The notes beneath the pieces are model-generated. The model saw only the letters and a program-made list of their open reading frames with translations, searched no databases and was not told where the DNA came from. This document shows, piece by piece, positions 44,173-53,762 of a stretch of 64,000 nucleotides of DNA. A program made the translations under genes and the position numbers. The stretch comes from Thiohalocapsa sp963698775 (lineage in GTDB: Bacteria > Pseudomonadota > Gammaproteobacteria > Chromatiales > Chromatiaceae), in assembly GCA_963698775.1 (NCBI GenBank), contig CAVOSE010000009.1:186001-250000 (forward strand), in the 5' to 3' direction. How positions within the stretch are numbered: the stretch's first letter is position 1; every line of letters starts with the position of its first letter.

Positions 44173-45201
44173 GTGTTCAAGAACGCCAAGGTTTTCCGGC
44201 TCAGCGCGCCGTTCAGTTTGGATCAGATGGCCCTGCATGAGCGGCTCATGGCACAGCGCTTTCGCCCCTGCGGACCGCTGGAGGTCGCGACCATGGGGTG
44301 GACGTCGCCCCTTGGGCCGAATGCCGAGGTCTTGGCGCATGCAGGCAACGGCTGCCTGTTGATCGCTGCACGCCGCCAAGAACGCCTATTGCCCGCCTCC
44401 GTGGTTTCGGAGGCGGTCGCCGAGCGCGTCGCCGAGATCGAGCAGGCGGAGATCCGCGACGTGCCGCGGCGTGAGCGAACTCAGTTGCGCGAGGAGCTGC
44501 TGGTACAGATGCTGCCGCAGGCGTTTACGCGTTCGCGGCTGGTGCGTGCCTATATCGATCCGGTGGGCGGCTGGGCCGTCGTGGATGCGTCCAGCGACAA
44601 GGTGGCCGAGGAGGTGCTGTCGCTGTTGCGCAAGAGCCTGGAGTCATTCCCCGCCAAACCGCTGACGGCCGGCGTGTCGGTGTCTGAGCGTCTGAGCGCT
44701 TGGGTGACCAGCGGCAGCGCTGGCAATGGCTTCGAGCTGGAAGATCAATGCGAGCTGCGCGACCCAGCCGACTCGCGCTCCGTCGTGCGCTGCCGCGGCA
44801 TGGATCTGACCATCCCGGAGGTCAAGGCCCATCTCGACTCCGGCAAGCGCGTGGTCGCCCTGGGGTTGACCTGGGGCGAGCATCTATCGCTGGTTCTGGA
44901 TGAGACGCTGGGCCTGAAGCGGCTGAAATTTGCCGATGAACTCATCGATGAGGCCGCCGACGATGCCGGCGAGGACGAGACGCTGCGACTGGAGGCGGAG
45001 ATCGCGATCATGACCGATCAGCTGCGCTCGTTGCTAAAGGGGCTGACGGCGGAGTTCGAGCTGCAAACGGACATGTTGGAGGCCGAAGCGATGGAGCGGC
45101 CCGCCGCGGTTGTCGCGAAGGCGCCGGCCTCGCTCCGGCCGGCGAGTACGGAGCCGGATGCCGGTCCGGGTGCGCCGGCCGAAGCGCCGCCCTGGTCTTG
45201 A
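44173..45201 (+). CDS. rdgC: recombination-associated protein RdgC
   Basis: A 342-residue RdgC starting at GTG (FKNAKVFRLSAPFSL). The core is MGWTSPLG, LLPASVVSEAVAERVAEIE, RLVRAYIDPVGGWAVVDASS, and LGLTWGEHLSLVLDETLGLKRLKF. RdgC forms a ring around DNA and restrains RecA loading. The protein is about 40 residues longer than E. coli RdgC because of an Ala/Pro-rich C-terminal tail that probably adds nothing catalytic. Confidence 0.95.
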   Translation: MFKNAKVFRLSAPFSLDQMALHERLMAQRFRPCGPLEVATMGWTSPLGPNAEVLAHAGNGCLLIAARRQERLLPASVVSEAVAERVAEIEQAEIRDVPRRERTQLREELLVQMLPQAFTRSRLVRAYIDPVGGWAVVDASSDKVAEEVLSLLRKSLESFPAKPLTAGVSVSERLSAWVTSGSAGNGFELEDQCELRDPADSRSVVRCRGMDLTIPEVKAHLDSGKRVVALGLTWGEHLSLVLDETLGLKRLKFADELIDEAADDAGEDETLRLEAEIAIMTDQLRSLLKGLTAEFELQTDMLEAEAMERPAAVVAKAPASLRPASTEPDAGPGAPAEAPPWS

Positions 45202-45338
45202 CCTGAAATCCGGCAGTTGCTTTGGCTGTAGGGGCGAATTTATTGGCCCAGTCAATGCCTTTCGTGCGGCTGAGGTCGCCTTGACTCCGGCGGTTCAATC
45301 CGTCCATCCGCCTCGATGGTCAATGCGAACTGCCGAAT

Positions 45339-45468
45339 CTAGCGAGGCTTCGCGTCAGACGGACGAGTCGCTATCCTCGGTATCGGTATCGGTATCGGTA
45401 TCGGTATCGAAACCAGTCACAAGCGACCCGATCCCGATCCCGATCCCGATTTCGATTTCGATTTCGAG
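45339..45468 (+). repeat. composite hexanucleotide-array element, copy 1
   Basis: A non-repetitive core of about 40 bases starts CTAGCGAGG and contains GACGAGTCG. Five GGTATC units (45379-45408) follow, then a short spacer, four CCCGAT units (45427-45450) and two to three TTCGAT-type units. A second copy with the same core is at 57408-57550. It lies between convergent rdgC and the epimerase gene. Confidence 0.85.
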
Positions 45469-45481
45469 AACCGTCGCCGGC

Positions 45482-46489
45482 TCAGACCGAGAAATACCCC
45501 TTATACCAATCCACGAACCGCGCAACGCCGGTCTCGACGCTGGTGTCGGGCTTGTAGTCGAATTGCTCGACCAGGTCGGTGACGTCGGCGTAGGTATCGG
45601 GGACATCGCCGGGTTGCAACGGCAGCAGATTTTTCTTCGCCTCTCGGCCCAGACACTGTTCCAGCACCTCGATATAGTGCATCAACTCCACCGGTTGATT
45701 GTTGCCGATGTTGTAGAGCCGGTAGGGCGCGCTGCTGGTGGCGGAGTCCGGCGCGGCGCCGGTCCAGTCGGGGTTCGGCGGTGCGACTCGGTCGAGCACC
45801 CGGATCACGCCCTCGACGATGTCGTCGATGTAGGTGAAATCTCGCCGGTGCTTGCCGTAGTTGAAGACGTCGATGGGCTCGCCGGCGAGGATGGCGCGGG
45901 TGAACTTGAACAGCGCCATGTCGGGTCGGCCCCAGGGCCCGTAGACGGTGAAGAAGCGCAGGCCCGTGGTCGGCAACTGGTACAGATGGCTGTAGGTGTG
46001 CGCCATCAACTCATTGGCCTTCTTGCTCGCGGCGTAGAGGCTCAGCGGATGGTCGACGTTGTCGTGCACCGAGAACGGCATAGTGGTGTTCGCACCGTAG
46101 ACCGAACTGCTGGAGGCATAGGCCAGGTGCTCGACGCCATTGTGGCGGCAGCCCTCAAGGATGTGTGCGAAGCCGACCAAATTGGTGTCGACGTAGGCGA
46201 GCGGGTTGTCGATGGAGTAACGCACGCCGGCCTGGGCCGCGAGATTGACCACGCGTTGGGGCTGGTGTTTGGCAAAGGCCGCGGCCATGCCGTCGCGGTC
46301 CTCCAGATCCAGGCGCAAATCGGTAAAGCCGTCGTAGTCCGCTATCCGCGCCAGGCGCGCCTTCTTGAGCCCGACGTCGTAGTAGTCGTTGAGGTTGTCG
46401 ATGCCGATCACTTCGTCACCGCGCTCGAGCAGGCGCAGTGACAGCGCGGAACCGATAAAACCGGCGCTGCCGGTTACGAGAACTTTCAT
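45482..46489 (-). CDS. UDP-glucuronate 4-epimerase-type NAD-dependent epimerase
   Basis: A 335-residue extended SDR. Seen are MKVLVTGSAGFIGSALSLRL, GIDNLNDYYDVGLKKARL (typical of UDP-glucuronate epimerases), NLAAQAGVRYSIDNPLAYVD, ASSSSVYGANTTMPFS, and YAASKKANE with Tyr and Lys. It interconverts UDP-GlcA and UDP-GalA in members known. A nucleotide-sugar dehydrogenase follows upstream on the same strand, which could supply the uronic acid substrate. Confidence 0.88.
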   Translation of the reverse strand: MKVLVTGSAGFIGSALSLRLLERGDEVIGIDNLNDYYDVGLKKARLARIADYDGFTDLRLDLEDRDGMAAAFAKHQPQRVVNLAAQAGVRYSIDNPLAYVDTNLVGFAHILEGCRHNGVEHLAYASSSSVYGANTTMPFSVHDNVDHPLSLYAASKKANELMAHTYSHLYQLPTTGLRFFTVYGPWGRPDMALFKFTRAILAGEPIDVFNYGKHRRDFTYIDDIVEGVIRVLDRVAPPNPDWTGAAPDSATSSAPYRLYNIGNNQPVELMHYIEVLEQCLGREAKKNLLPLQPGDVPDTYADVTDLVEQFDYKPDTSVETGVARFVDWYKGYFSV

Positions 46490-46643
46490 CTATTTTTTCC
46501 TAAGCGGGTGAATGTCGGGTAGGGGCCGCGGATGGACCACGCCGTCAAGGGCAGTCAGCATTCTCGGCATCGGCCCGCCAGGTCATGGACCGGGTCGACA
46601 CAGGGTTGCGGGATGCTGGCGTCTACCCCGGCGCGCGGTCGAC

Positions 46644-47930
46644 TCACAGTCGGCCGTCGACGACGTCCTGCGGAAATAGGTGCTTCACATCGTAGACGAC
46701 CGCATCCGACTTGCCAAAGCCGCGCAAGGTATCGATACCCATCTCGGCGAACTGACGATGCGCTACACCAAGGATAATGGCGTCATAGTCGTCGCCGGCG
46801 GCGGGTTCGACAAGATCAATGCCGTACTCGTGGTGCGCCTCCGCGGCGTTGGCCCAGGGATCGCATATATCGCAGCCGATACCAAATGTTTGCAACTCCG
46901 CGGCGATGTCTAAGACGCGGGTGTTACGCAAGTCCGGGCAGTTTTCCTTGAAGGTCAGCCCGAGCAGCAGGACCTTGGCGTGCGGCGGAATCCCGCCGCG
47001 GCTTGCCATCAGCTTGACCACCTCGGCGGCGACGAAGGCGCCCATGCTGTCGTTGAGCCGGCGACCCGCCAGGATCACCTCCGGGTGGTAGCCGATCTCC
47101 TGCGCCTTGTGCGTCAGGTAATAGGGGTCGACGCCGATGCAGTGTCCGCCTACCAGGCCGGGGCGAAACGGCAGGAAGTTCCACTTGCTGCCGGCCGCAA
47201 GCAGCACCTCCTCGGTGTCGATGCCGAGGCGGTTGAAGATCAACGCCAGTTCGTTAATCAGCGCGATATTGACGTCGCGCTGGGTGTTCTCGATGACCTT
47301 TGCGGCCTCTGCCACGCGAATGCTGCTGGCCTTGTGCGTGCCGGCGTCGATGATCGATCGATACAGGCCATCGATGAAGTCCGCCGCCTCGGGCGTGGAG
47401 CCGGCCGTCACCTTCTTGATGGTGCGCAACCGATGCTCTTTGTCGCCTGGATTGATGCGCTCGGGGCTGTAGCCGACGAAGAAGTCCGCATTCATCGTCA
47501 GGCCCGAACCCGCCTCCAGCAAAGGCACGCAGACCTCTTCGGTGGCGCCGGGGTAGACAGTGGATTCGTAGATGACGACGTCGCCTCGCGCGATCACGTT
47601 GCTCAGCAGGTTGCTTGCCGAGATGAGCGGCGCTAGGTCCGGCGTCTTGCTCTGGGTGATCGGGGTCGGTACCGTCACGACGTAGACGTTGCACGCGCGC
47701 AGATCGTCGGCGCTGGTGGTATACGACAGCATCGGCGTGGCGCGCAGCTCCTCCTCGCCAACTTCCAGTGAGCTGTCCTTGCCGGCGCGCAATTCATCGA
47801 TGCGGGCGGCATTGATGTCGAAGCCGAGAGTCTGGTACCGGCCGCCGAATTCGACCGCGAGCGGTAATCCGACATAGCCGAGTCCGACGACGCCGATCAC
47901 CGGTTCGGCATTCTGTAGCACACTGGTCAT
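46644..47930 (-). CDS. UDP-sugar 6-dehydrogenase (TviB/WbpA-like)
   Basis: A 428-residue nucleotide-sugar dehydrogenase. NAD motif GVVGLGYVGLPLAVEFG; the central helix carries KVIENTQRDVNIALINELAL. The catalytic Cys is in GLVGGHCIGVDPYYLTHKAQ, the version found in UDP-N-acetylhexosamine dehydrogenases (VipA/TviB, WbpA/O). The start at 47930 is preferred; ATG 47945 is possible. With the epimerase downstream it forms a capsule- or O-antigen-type uronic acid pair. The exact sugar is uncertain. Confidence 0.87.
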   Translation of the reverse strand: MTSVLQNAEPVIGVVGLGYVGLPLAVEFGGRYQTLGFDINAARIDELRAGKDSSLEVGEEELRATPMLSYTTSADDLRACNVYVVTVPTPITQSKTPDLAPLISASNLLSNVIARGDVVIYESTVYPGATEEVCVPLLEAGSGLTMNADFFVGYSPERINPGDKEHRLRTIKKVTAGSTPEAADFIDGLYRSIIDAGTHKASSIRVAEAAKVIENTQRDVNIALINELALIFNRLGIDTEEVLLAAGSKWNFLPFRPGLVGGHCIGVDPYYLTHKAQEIGYHPEVILAGRRLNDSMGAFVAAEVVKLMASRGGIPPHAKVLLLGLTFKENCPDLRNTRVLDIAAELQTFGIGCDICDPWANAAEAHHEYGIDLVEPAAGDDYDAIILGVAHRQFAEMGIDTLRGFGKSDAVVYDVKHLFPQDVVDGRL

Positions 47931-48159
47931 GGCCCTGGGATCCATCGGGTGGGAAAAGGGGGCGGAACGGTGCGGATGACGCAACGTTCCATCGCCAAAA
48001 GTCTACCATGGCGATTTACGCTCGGCGACTTTCCGGCATCCCTCCACTCGAGAATCGAAATGAAAGCGTCGATTCGGCCTGAGGCCCTGATCGGTGGCCG
48101 CGAACCGACCGCTTCATCTTGCGGGGTGTCTCCGCGCTACGAACGTTCGATGTCCGCCG

Positions 48160-48423
48160 CTATTCGGCGTCGCGGCGCTCGACGGTTTCGGGGTCGGCCG
48201 TGATGTCGCGGTAGATCTCAACACGATCGCCGTCCGCGACGCTTGCCGTCAATTTCGTCAACTTGCCGAAGATGCCGACCTTTTGCGTACTGAGGTCGAT
48301 ATCGGGAAACTGCGTGAGCAGGCCGGAATGCTCGATAGCCTGTTGCACCGTGCTGCCGTCGGGCACATCGAGCTTCAGCCACACCTTCTTAAACTTGTCC
48401 GCATAAGCCACGCCCACGTTCAT
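48160..48423 (-). CDS. rnfH: RnfH family protein
   Basis: An 87-residue ubiquitin-like (beta-grasp) protein: MNVGVAYADKFKKVWLKLDV, TVQQAIEHSGLL, KVGIFGKLTKLTASVADGDR and VEIYRDITADP. RnfH often closes rnf operons; its role is not defined. The ATG at 48423 gives the usual length. Last gene of the leftward rnf operon, 34 bases after rnfE. Confidence 0.92.
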   Translation of the reverse strand: MNVGVAYADKFKKVWLKLDVPDGSTVQQAIEHSGLLTQFPDIDLSTQKVGIFGKLTKLTASVADGDRVEIYRDITADPETVERRDAE

Positions 48424-48457
48424 CGACAAGTCTCCTGTTGTGTACTCCTGGGAATCA

Positions 48458-49147
48458 TCAAGCAATCGACTCGGTTGCGGGGGCGTTGGTGTGGCGCTTC
48501 TCCCTGCGCTTGGCAAAACCCTGATCCAGCAGGCGCTTCCCGGCGAGGATGAAGCCGAGGACGACGAAGCCCCCGGGCGGCAGGATCGCGAGCAGGAAAC
48601 CTCGATAGTCGGGAATCAGCGTCAGTTCAAGAAACCTCAGTGCGTCTCCCATCATCAGCGCGGCCCCTTGAAACAGCGTACCGCTTCCCAGTACCTCACG
48701 GACTGCACCCAACAGGACCAGCGACAGCGTGAATCCAACACCCATGGTTAAACCGTCGAACAGCGAGGGGAGGATTCGGTTGCGCGATGCGAAGGATTCG
48801 GCGCGTCCAAGGATGGCGCAGTTGGTCACGATGAGCGGAATGAACAGCCCCAAGACCTTGTGCAGGTCATGCAGCCAGGCGTTCATGGCGAGATCGACCA
48901 GCGTCACCAAGACGGCAATAATCAGGACGAACACCGGGATGCGCACCTCCGGTGTGATGATGCCGCGCAGCAACGCCACGAGGACGCCGGAGACGACCAT
49001 GACGAAGGTGGTCGCGAGCCCCAGCCCGAGCCCATTGGTCGCCGTGCTCGTGACCGCCAGCAAGGGGCACAGCGCGAGAGACTGGGCGAAGACGACATTG
49101 TTGTCCCAAATGCCGTCGCGAGCGATACGGCCGTAGTCAACGCTCAT
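48458..49147 (-). CDS. rnfE: Rnf electron transport complex subunit RnfE
   Basis: A 229-residue integral membrane subunit related to NqrD. It starts MSVDYGRIARDGIWDNNVVF, with several hydrophobic helices, including FGVFIPL-like HKVLGLFIPLIVTNCAILGRAE (a conserved Cys-bearing helix that helps coordinate the intramembrane iron-sulfur site). The ATG overlaps the end of rnfG by 11 bases. The C-terminal charged tail extends past the last helix. Confidence 0.95.
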   Translation of the reverse strand: MSVDYGRIARDGIWDNNVVFAQSLALCPLLAVTSTATNGLGLGLATTFVMVVSGVLVALLRGIITPEVRIPVFVLIIAVLVTLVDLAMNAWLHDLHKVLGLFIPLIVTNCAILGRAESFASRNRILPSLFDGLTMGVGFTLSLVLLGAVREVLGSGTLFQGAALMMGDALRFLELTLIPDYRGFLLAILPPGGFVVLGFILAGKRLLDQGFAKRREKRHTNAPATESIA

Positions 49148-49811
49148 TTGAAACCTCCGAGGTTCGGTCGTCAGGGGTTTCCTGAATGACGGCCGAGGCG
49201 AGCAGTGTGTCGCGATTAGCCTGAAAGAACTCCAACCCTTGCCTGACCGCCTTGACCACGGCGCGTGGGGTGATGGTTGCGCCGGTGAATTGGTCGAAGC
49301 TGCCGCCATCCTTTTTCACGGCCCAGCGCTCCGGTGCAGGGTTTCCTAGGGAAAGACCGTCGAAATCGAGCATCCAATCGTCACGTGACACCTCGATCTT
49401 GTCCCCGAGGCCAGGTGTCTCGGCGTGTGCGAGCACTCTGCTGCCAAGGATCTCGCCGCGCGCGTTGACTCCGATAATCAGCTCGATGGGACCTCCATAG
49501 CCTTGACCCATGACCTGGAAGGCGACGCCGGTGACGTCCAGGCCCTCGAGCGCACGATATACCGTGATCTGTTTGCTCGATCCGTCCTCTAGGACGAGCG
49601 AATTCGCCAGCAGATCGTTGTCGTGAATCTCGGCGGGTATGACTTGGCCGAGGGACGCGAGCAGGTCCTCCGCGCGTCGCTGCTCGATAGCGCCTCGAGT
49701 CGCGATGTTGCCCATGACCAAGCAGGCGGCCGCGATCATTGCAAAGCTGCCGAGCAGTCCCGCCTGGTAGCCGACGCGTTTGCGGTAGCTGGGTTCCGCG
49801 ACGGTGCTCAT
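49137..49811 (-). CDS. rnfG: Rnf electron transport complex subunit RnfG
   Basis: A 224-residue protein with one N-terminal helix (GLLGSFAMIAAACLVMG), then a periplasmic FMN-binding domain. The covalent FMN site is in QFTGATITPRAVVKAV. ETPGLGDKIEV is also characteristic. The ATG at 49811 overlaps the rnfD stop by four bases. The open frame extends far upstream by chance within rnfD. Confidence 0.95.
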   Translation of the reverse strand: MSTVAEPSYRKRVGYQAGLLGSFAMIAAACLVMGNIATRGAIEQRRAEDLLASLGQVIPAEIHDNDLLANSLVLEDGSSKQITVYRALEGLDVTGVAFQVMGQGYGGPIELIIGVNARGEILGSRVLAHAETPGLGDKIEVSRDDWMLDFDGLSLGNPAPERWAVKKDGGSFDQFTGATITPRAVVKAVRQGLEFFQANRDTLLASAVIQETPDDRTSEVSNER

Positions 49812-50920
49812 CGGACCTTCTCCGTCGCGTTTCCGTAGTCGAGGGGTGCGCCCTTGCGGTCGCGCCCATAGACCCTTGGTTTGATCCAATGGTCGATCAA
49901 AGGGGTACATGCATTCATGATCAGGATCGCGAAGGCGACGCCCTCTGGGTATCCTGCCCAGGTACGGATGATGTAGACAAGCAGACCGCATCCGGCCGCG
50001 AAGAGGATTTGCCCACGCACCGAGATCGGTGATGTCACCAGATCCGTCGCGATGAAGAATGCGCCCAGCAGCGTGGCGCCGGAGAACAGGTGATAGAGCG
50101 GTCCGACGAAGTGGTCCGGGTCGTAGAGATGCATCAGTCCCGCCACCAGCGCGAGCGTGCCCATCATGACCAGTGGTATGTGCCAGGTGATGATGCGTTT
50201 GTAGATCAGGAACAGGCCGCCGATGAGGATCAGTACCGCGGAGGTCTCGCCCATGCTGCCCGAGATGGTTCCCAAGGCGCCCTGGATCGCACCGTAGCCA
50301 TCGGGATAGATCTGGGGGAGCGTCAGACCTTGAGCCAGCTCCGTGCGCACGTGGCCCAACAGCGTAGCACTGGTGACGGCGTCGAATTGAGCGGCTGCCT
50401 GCGAGGCGCCGAGCGTGATGTTCAGGCCCTCCAGGAATCCTGGCGCAGCTGCCGAGAACAGCGGCTGCGGTTGCAGGAAGGTTGTCATTTCCAGCGGGAA
50501 TGAGACCAGGAGCGCGACCCGGGCGACCATGGCTGGATTGAAAAGGTTCTGGCCGATGCCGCCGAAGATCTGCTTGGCCACGACAATGGCGATCAGACTG
50601 CCGACCACGCCGATCCACCAGGGTGCCCAGGGGGGCAGGGTCATGGCGAGCAGCCAGCCGGTCAAGATGGCGGAGCCGTCCATCAAGTAGGGGCGCACGG
50701 GCTTGCCGGCGACACGCAGACTGATGGCTTCCGCGAACAGCGCGGTCGACACGGTCACGACGAACAGGAAGATCGCCGGCCATCCGAATTGCCAAAGCCC
50801 GAACAGCGTGGCTGGTGTCAGCGCCAGCATGACCAGGCCCATGGTGCGGCCGATGCTGGTACGCTCGTGGGCGTAAGGACCGGCAACCAGATGCTCGCCA
50901 CCCATTGATTCAGTCCTCAT
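49808..50920 (-). CDS. rnfD: Rnf electron transport complex subunit RnfD
   Basis: A 370-residue membrane subunit related to NqrB. Many hydrophobic helices; FMN attachment region DAVTSATLLGHVRTEL; GGIGQNLFNPAMVARV; and ATDLVTSPISVRGQILFA are typical. The ATG overlaps the end of rnfC by four bases (TCAT at 50917-50920). Works with RnfG and RnfC to move electrons to ferredoxin at the expense of the ion gradient. Confidence 0.95.
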   Translation of the reverse strand: MRTESMGGEHLVAGPYAHERTSIGRTMGLVMLALTPATLFGLWQFGWPAIFLFVVTVSTALFAEAISLRVAGKPVRPYLMDGSAILTGWLLAMTLPPWAPWWIGVVGSLIAIVVAKQIFGGIGQNLFNPAMVARVALLVSFPLEMTTFLQPQPLFSAAAPGFLEGLNITLGASQAAAQFDAVTSATLLGHVRTELAQGLTLPQIYPDGYGAIQGALGTISGSMGETSAVLILIGGLFLIYKRIITWHIPLVMMGTLALVAGLMHLYDPDHFVGPLYHLFSGATLLGAFFIATDLVTSPISVRGQILFAAGCGLLVYIIRTWAGYPEGVAFAILIMNACTPLIDHWIKPRVYGRDRKGAPLDYGNATEKVR

Positions 50921-52494
50921 GCCGCGGACTCCTCGACGATACCGCCGCTGTTCGAATCTCCGCCGGCCTGCTCGCTTGCCTTCTTCGCCGCCGCCTCCCG
51001 CTTGCGTTTGGCCATGGCCTCGCGTTTTGCTCGCTTGATCGCCTCCATGCGCTCAGCGCGTTGCTCGGCCAGGCGCTTGGTCTCCGCCTGTTTTTGCTTG
51101 GCGCGTCCGCGTGCCGCCATCTCGCCCTTGGCATAGTTGAAGAATTGCACCAGGGGGATGTGCGACGGACAGACGTAGGAGCAGGAGCCGCAGCCGATAC
51201 AGTCCATGAGGCCCAGCTTGACGACGCCTTCCAGGTCGCCCGCTCGGGCGTGCGCGGCCATCTCCACGGGCAGCAGACCACAGGGGCAGGCCTGGACGCA
51301 GCTTGCGCAGCGGATGCAGGGCATGGCCTCTTGCCGGCTGGTCTCGTCTTTTGTGAGCGCCAGCAAGCCGTTGCTGCCTTTGACCGTTGGTATGCGTGTT
51401 TCCGGAATGGCCTGACCCATCATGGGGCCCCCGCTTACAAGCCTGGAGGGGTCGACCTGGAACCCGCCGCAATGATCGATGAGGTGCTGTAGTGGCGTGC
51501 CCAGGAGCACGCGCAGATTGGCGGGACGGCGGATGGCGCGGCCGGTGACCGTCATGACGCGCGAGACCAGCGGACGGCCGTGTCGCAGGGCGTCGTGGAC
51601 CGCAAAGGCGGTCGCCGGATTGTGAACGACGACGCCGATGTCCGCGGTCAGCCCCCTGGCGGGGGTCTCCTTCCCCGTGAGCGTTTGCACCAGATGCTTC
51701 TCGGAGCCCATCGGGTAGCGCGTGGGTAGACGCGCGACCCGGATCGATGCCGTGCCTGCCCGGCCTTGGGCGGTCGCTAGCCCTTCGAGAGAGGAGGGCG
51801 TCCGGGCAGAGGAGGCCGTTGCCAATCCCGCAATGGCCTTCTCCATCGCCGCTTGCGCCGCGGGCTTGTTGTTCTCGATTCCGATGACGATGTCGGAAAC
51901 ACCGAGGGCGTGGGCCATGATGCGAATGCCGTCCAAGACTTGATCGGTCCGCTCGCGCATCAGGCGGTCGTCGCAGGTCAGGTAGGGTTCGCACTCGGCA
52001 CCATTGATGACCAGGGTCTGCAACTCATAGCGTTTACGCAGGTTGAGCTTGACCGCGGATGGGAAGGTTGCGCCCCCCATGCCGACAATGCCGGCCGCGG
52101 ATACGCGGGCCGCGATCTCGTCAGGTTCCAGCGCAAAGGGGTCAGCGACACCTTGAATGTCGTCGGCCCAGCGATCCTCTCCGTCGGGCTGCAACGAGAT
52201 GGTACGCACGTTGAGGCCGGACGTGTGATGCGCGGGATAGCTGCCGATGCCGACGATACGTCCTGAGGTCGGGGCATGGACTGGCGCCGAGATCGCGCCC
52301 TGGCTGTTGGCGAGCAGCTGACCTTTCGCTATCTTCTGACCCCGACGAACGCTCGGCATTGCAGGAGCGCCGATGTGCTGCTGCAACGGAATGTGCAGCA
52401 AGGCAGGCATCGGTAGGTCCTCAATGGGGCAGGCGGCGGACAATGCCTTGTTGTCCTCGGGATGCACGCCGCCGCGGATCTTGAATAACCTCAT
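50917..52494 (-). CDS. rnfC: Rnf electron transport complex subunit RnfC
   Basis: A 525-residue subunit that oxidises NADH. Seen are GMGGATFPSAVKLNLRKRY (nucleotide-binding), GAECEPYLTCDDRLMRE, and two [4Fe-4S] motifs, CIRCASCVQACP and CIGCGSCSYVCP. The C-terminus is a Lys/Arg/Ala-rich helical tail. The start is ATG (MRLFKIRGGVHPEDNK). It lies 57 bases after rnfB. In diazotrophs the complex reduces ferredoxin/flavodoxin for nitrogenase. Confidence 0.96.
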   Translation of the reverse strand: MRLFKIRGGVHPEDNKALSAACPIEDLPMPALLHIPLQQHIGAPAMPSVRRGQKIAKGQLLANSQGAISAPVHAPTSGRIVGIGSYPAHHTSGLNVRTISLQPDGEDRWADDIQGVADPFALEPDEIAARVSAAGIVGMGGATFPSAVKLNLRKRYELQTLVINGAECEPYLTCDDRLMRERTDQVLDGIRIMAHALGVSDIVIGIENNKPAAQAAMEKAIAGLATASSARTPSSLEGLATAQGRAGTASIRVARLPTRYPMGSEKHLVQTLTGKETPARGLTADIGVVVHNPATAFAVHDALRHGRPLVSRVMTVTGRAIRRPANLRVLLGTPLQHLIDHCGGFQVDPSRLVSGGPMMGQAIPETRIPTVKGSNGLLALTKDETSRQEAMPCIRCASCVQACPCGLLPVEMAAHARAGDLEGVVKLGLMDCIGCGSCSYVCPSHIPLVQFFNYAKGEMAARGRAKQKQAETKRLAEQRAERMEAIKRAKREAMAKRKREAAAKKASEQAGGDSNSGGIVEESAA

Positions 52495-52551
52495 GATGAT
52501 CGTCCAAACCTTGGCGTTTTCGAAGGGAAGCGCTGATTCATCAGTGTCTAC

Positions 52552-53082
52552 CTAGGCGGCCTGTGCCGGTTTCGGCCAGTACCAAGTCTGCAGAGTCGCT
52601 TCGACAGGTCGCATTTCGATGCACTCCGTCGGGCACACGTCGAAGCACATCTCGCAGCCGGTGCAAGCGTCAGCGAACACCGCATGCATCATCTTTGGGC
52701 CGCCGAGAATGGCGTCGGTCGGGCAGCGCTTAAAACACTTGGTGCAGCCGACGCACAGATTTTCGTGGATATAGGCAACCGTCGGTGCCTTGTCTTCGAC
52801 CCCGGAGAGGTCGACGCTGACGCCCAATAGAGCCGCAAGCTCCTCAGCAAGGGCACGACCGCCCGGCGGACACATGCTGACTGGTGCCTGCCCGCTTGCC
52901 ACCGCATCAGCGGCCGGGCCGCATCCTGGATAGCCGCATTGGCCGCATTGAGATCCGGGCAGCAGCCCCTCGATCTTTTCGACGACCGGATTGCCTTCCA
53001 CCTTCAGGTAGCGGGCGGCGAGTCCGAGTAGCCAACCGAGCGTGAGGCCTAAGGCCGTGAGACTGGCGATCGCGGCGAGCAT
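52552..53082 (-). CDS. rnfB: Rnf electron transport complex subunit RnfB
   Basis: A 176-residue membrane-anchored ferredoxin-like subunit. An N-terminal helix (IASLTALGLTLGWLLGLA) is followed by the cluster CGQCGYPGCGPAADAVASG, then two [4Fe-4S] motifs CVGCTKCFKRCP and CTGCEMCFDVCP. It links RnfC to the membrane subunits. It begins 33 bases after the restored end of rnfA. Confidence 0.96.
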   Translation of the reverse strand: MLAAIASLTALGLTLGWLLGLAARYLKVEGNPVVEKIEGLLPGSQCGQCGYPGCGPAADAVASGQAPVSMCPPGGRALAEELAALLGVSVDLSGVEDKAPTVAYIHENLCVGCTKCFKRCPTDAILGGPKMMHAVFADACTGCEMCFDVCPTECIEMRPVEATLQTWYWPKPAQAA

Positions 53083-53115
53083 GTGTTTCGTACCTCCAAC
53101 AACCGTTGTCGTTGC

Positions 53116-53698
53116 TTACCCAGCGGTAAGCCCTGCAAAGCCCATGAAGGCCAGAGGACAACAAACCCGCCGCGACGAAGGCGATCGGCGTGCCCGAAAA
53201 GGCCGCCGGCACCTGGTGCAGGGCCAACCGCTCACGCATCCCGGCGAACATCACCATGACCAGCGTGAAACCCAGCGCGGAGCCGAACCCGTAAACCACG
53301 CTCTCCAAGAAGCTGTGCTGCTCCTGGATATTCAGCAGCGCGACGCCGAGGACGGCGCAATTGGTCGTGATCAACGGCAGAAAGATACCGAGCACCTGAT
53401 ACAAGGCCGGCGAGATCTTGCGCACCGCCATCTCCGTGAACTGCACCACCGCGGCGATCACCAGGATGAAGGTCAAAATGCGCAGGAAGCCGAGGTCGAG
53501 GGGCTGCAACACCAGGTGTTCCATCAGCCAGCTTGCGACGGCGGCGAGGGTCAGTACGAACGTCGTGGCCAAACCCATCCCCAGCGCCGAGTCCAGCTTG
53601 TTGGAGACACCCATGAAGGGGCAAAGCCCTAGGAATTTGACCAGGACCACATTGTTCACCAATGCGGTGCCCAAGATGATCATCAGGTAGTTGCCCAT
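53116..53698 (-). CDS. rnfA: Rnf electron transport complex subunit RnfA, frameshifted near its end
   Basis: The subunit starts MGNYLMIILGTALVNNVVLV at 53698 and is normal up to GTPIAFVAAGLLS. Then the frame is lost. Removing one base at about 53144 restores LAFMGFAGLTAG followed by TAA at 53116-53118, the usual RnfA C-terminus, giving 193 residues, the family length. RnfA and RnfE form the paired membrane core with an intramembrane iron-sulfur site (LPLITTNCAVLGVALL). First gene of the rnf operon; a sigma-54-type element lies about 50 bases upstream. Confidence 0.93.
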
Positions 53699-53746
53699 GT
53701 GCGTCTCGTTGCCAGGATGAGAGAGGGAAGCCTTTGGCGATGGCCA

Positions 53747-53762
53747 AGCAATCCGAGTGCCA
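53747..53762 (-). promoter_or_regulatory. sigma-54 (-24/-12) promoter of the rnf operon
   Basis: On the minus strand the sequence is TGGCAC-TCGGA-TTGC, matching the consensus TGGCAC-N5-TTGC(A/T) at every defined position (GG and GC ten bases apart). Transcription would start near 53737, about 39 bases before rnfA. Confidence 0.9.

Noticed and set aside
45379..45450. Phase-variation tract for a neighbouring gene
   Set aside because: The hexanucleotide arrays are outside coding regions, keep frame in any case, and are not placed between a promoter and a start codon.
45110..46441. A 443-codon plus-strand open frame covering the repeat element and epimerase
   Set aside because: It is antisense to the epimerase and reads through the hexanucleotide array, giving low-complexity Ser-Val repeats.
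50917..51994. A second minus-strand frame within rnfC that could be an overlapping gene
   Set aside because: Arg/Gly/His-rich translation typical of a frame-shifted reading of rnfC; rnfC is intact.
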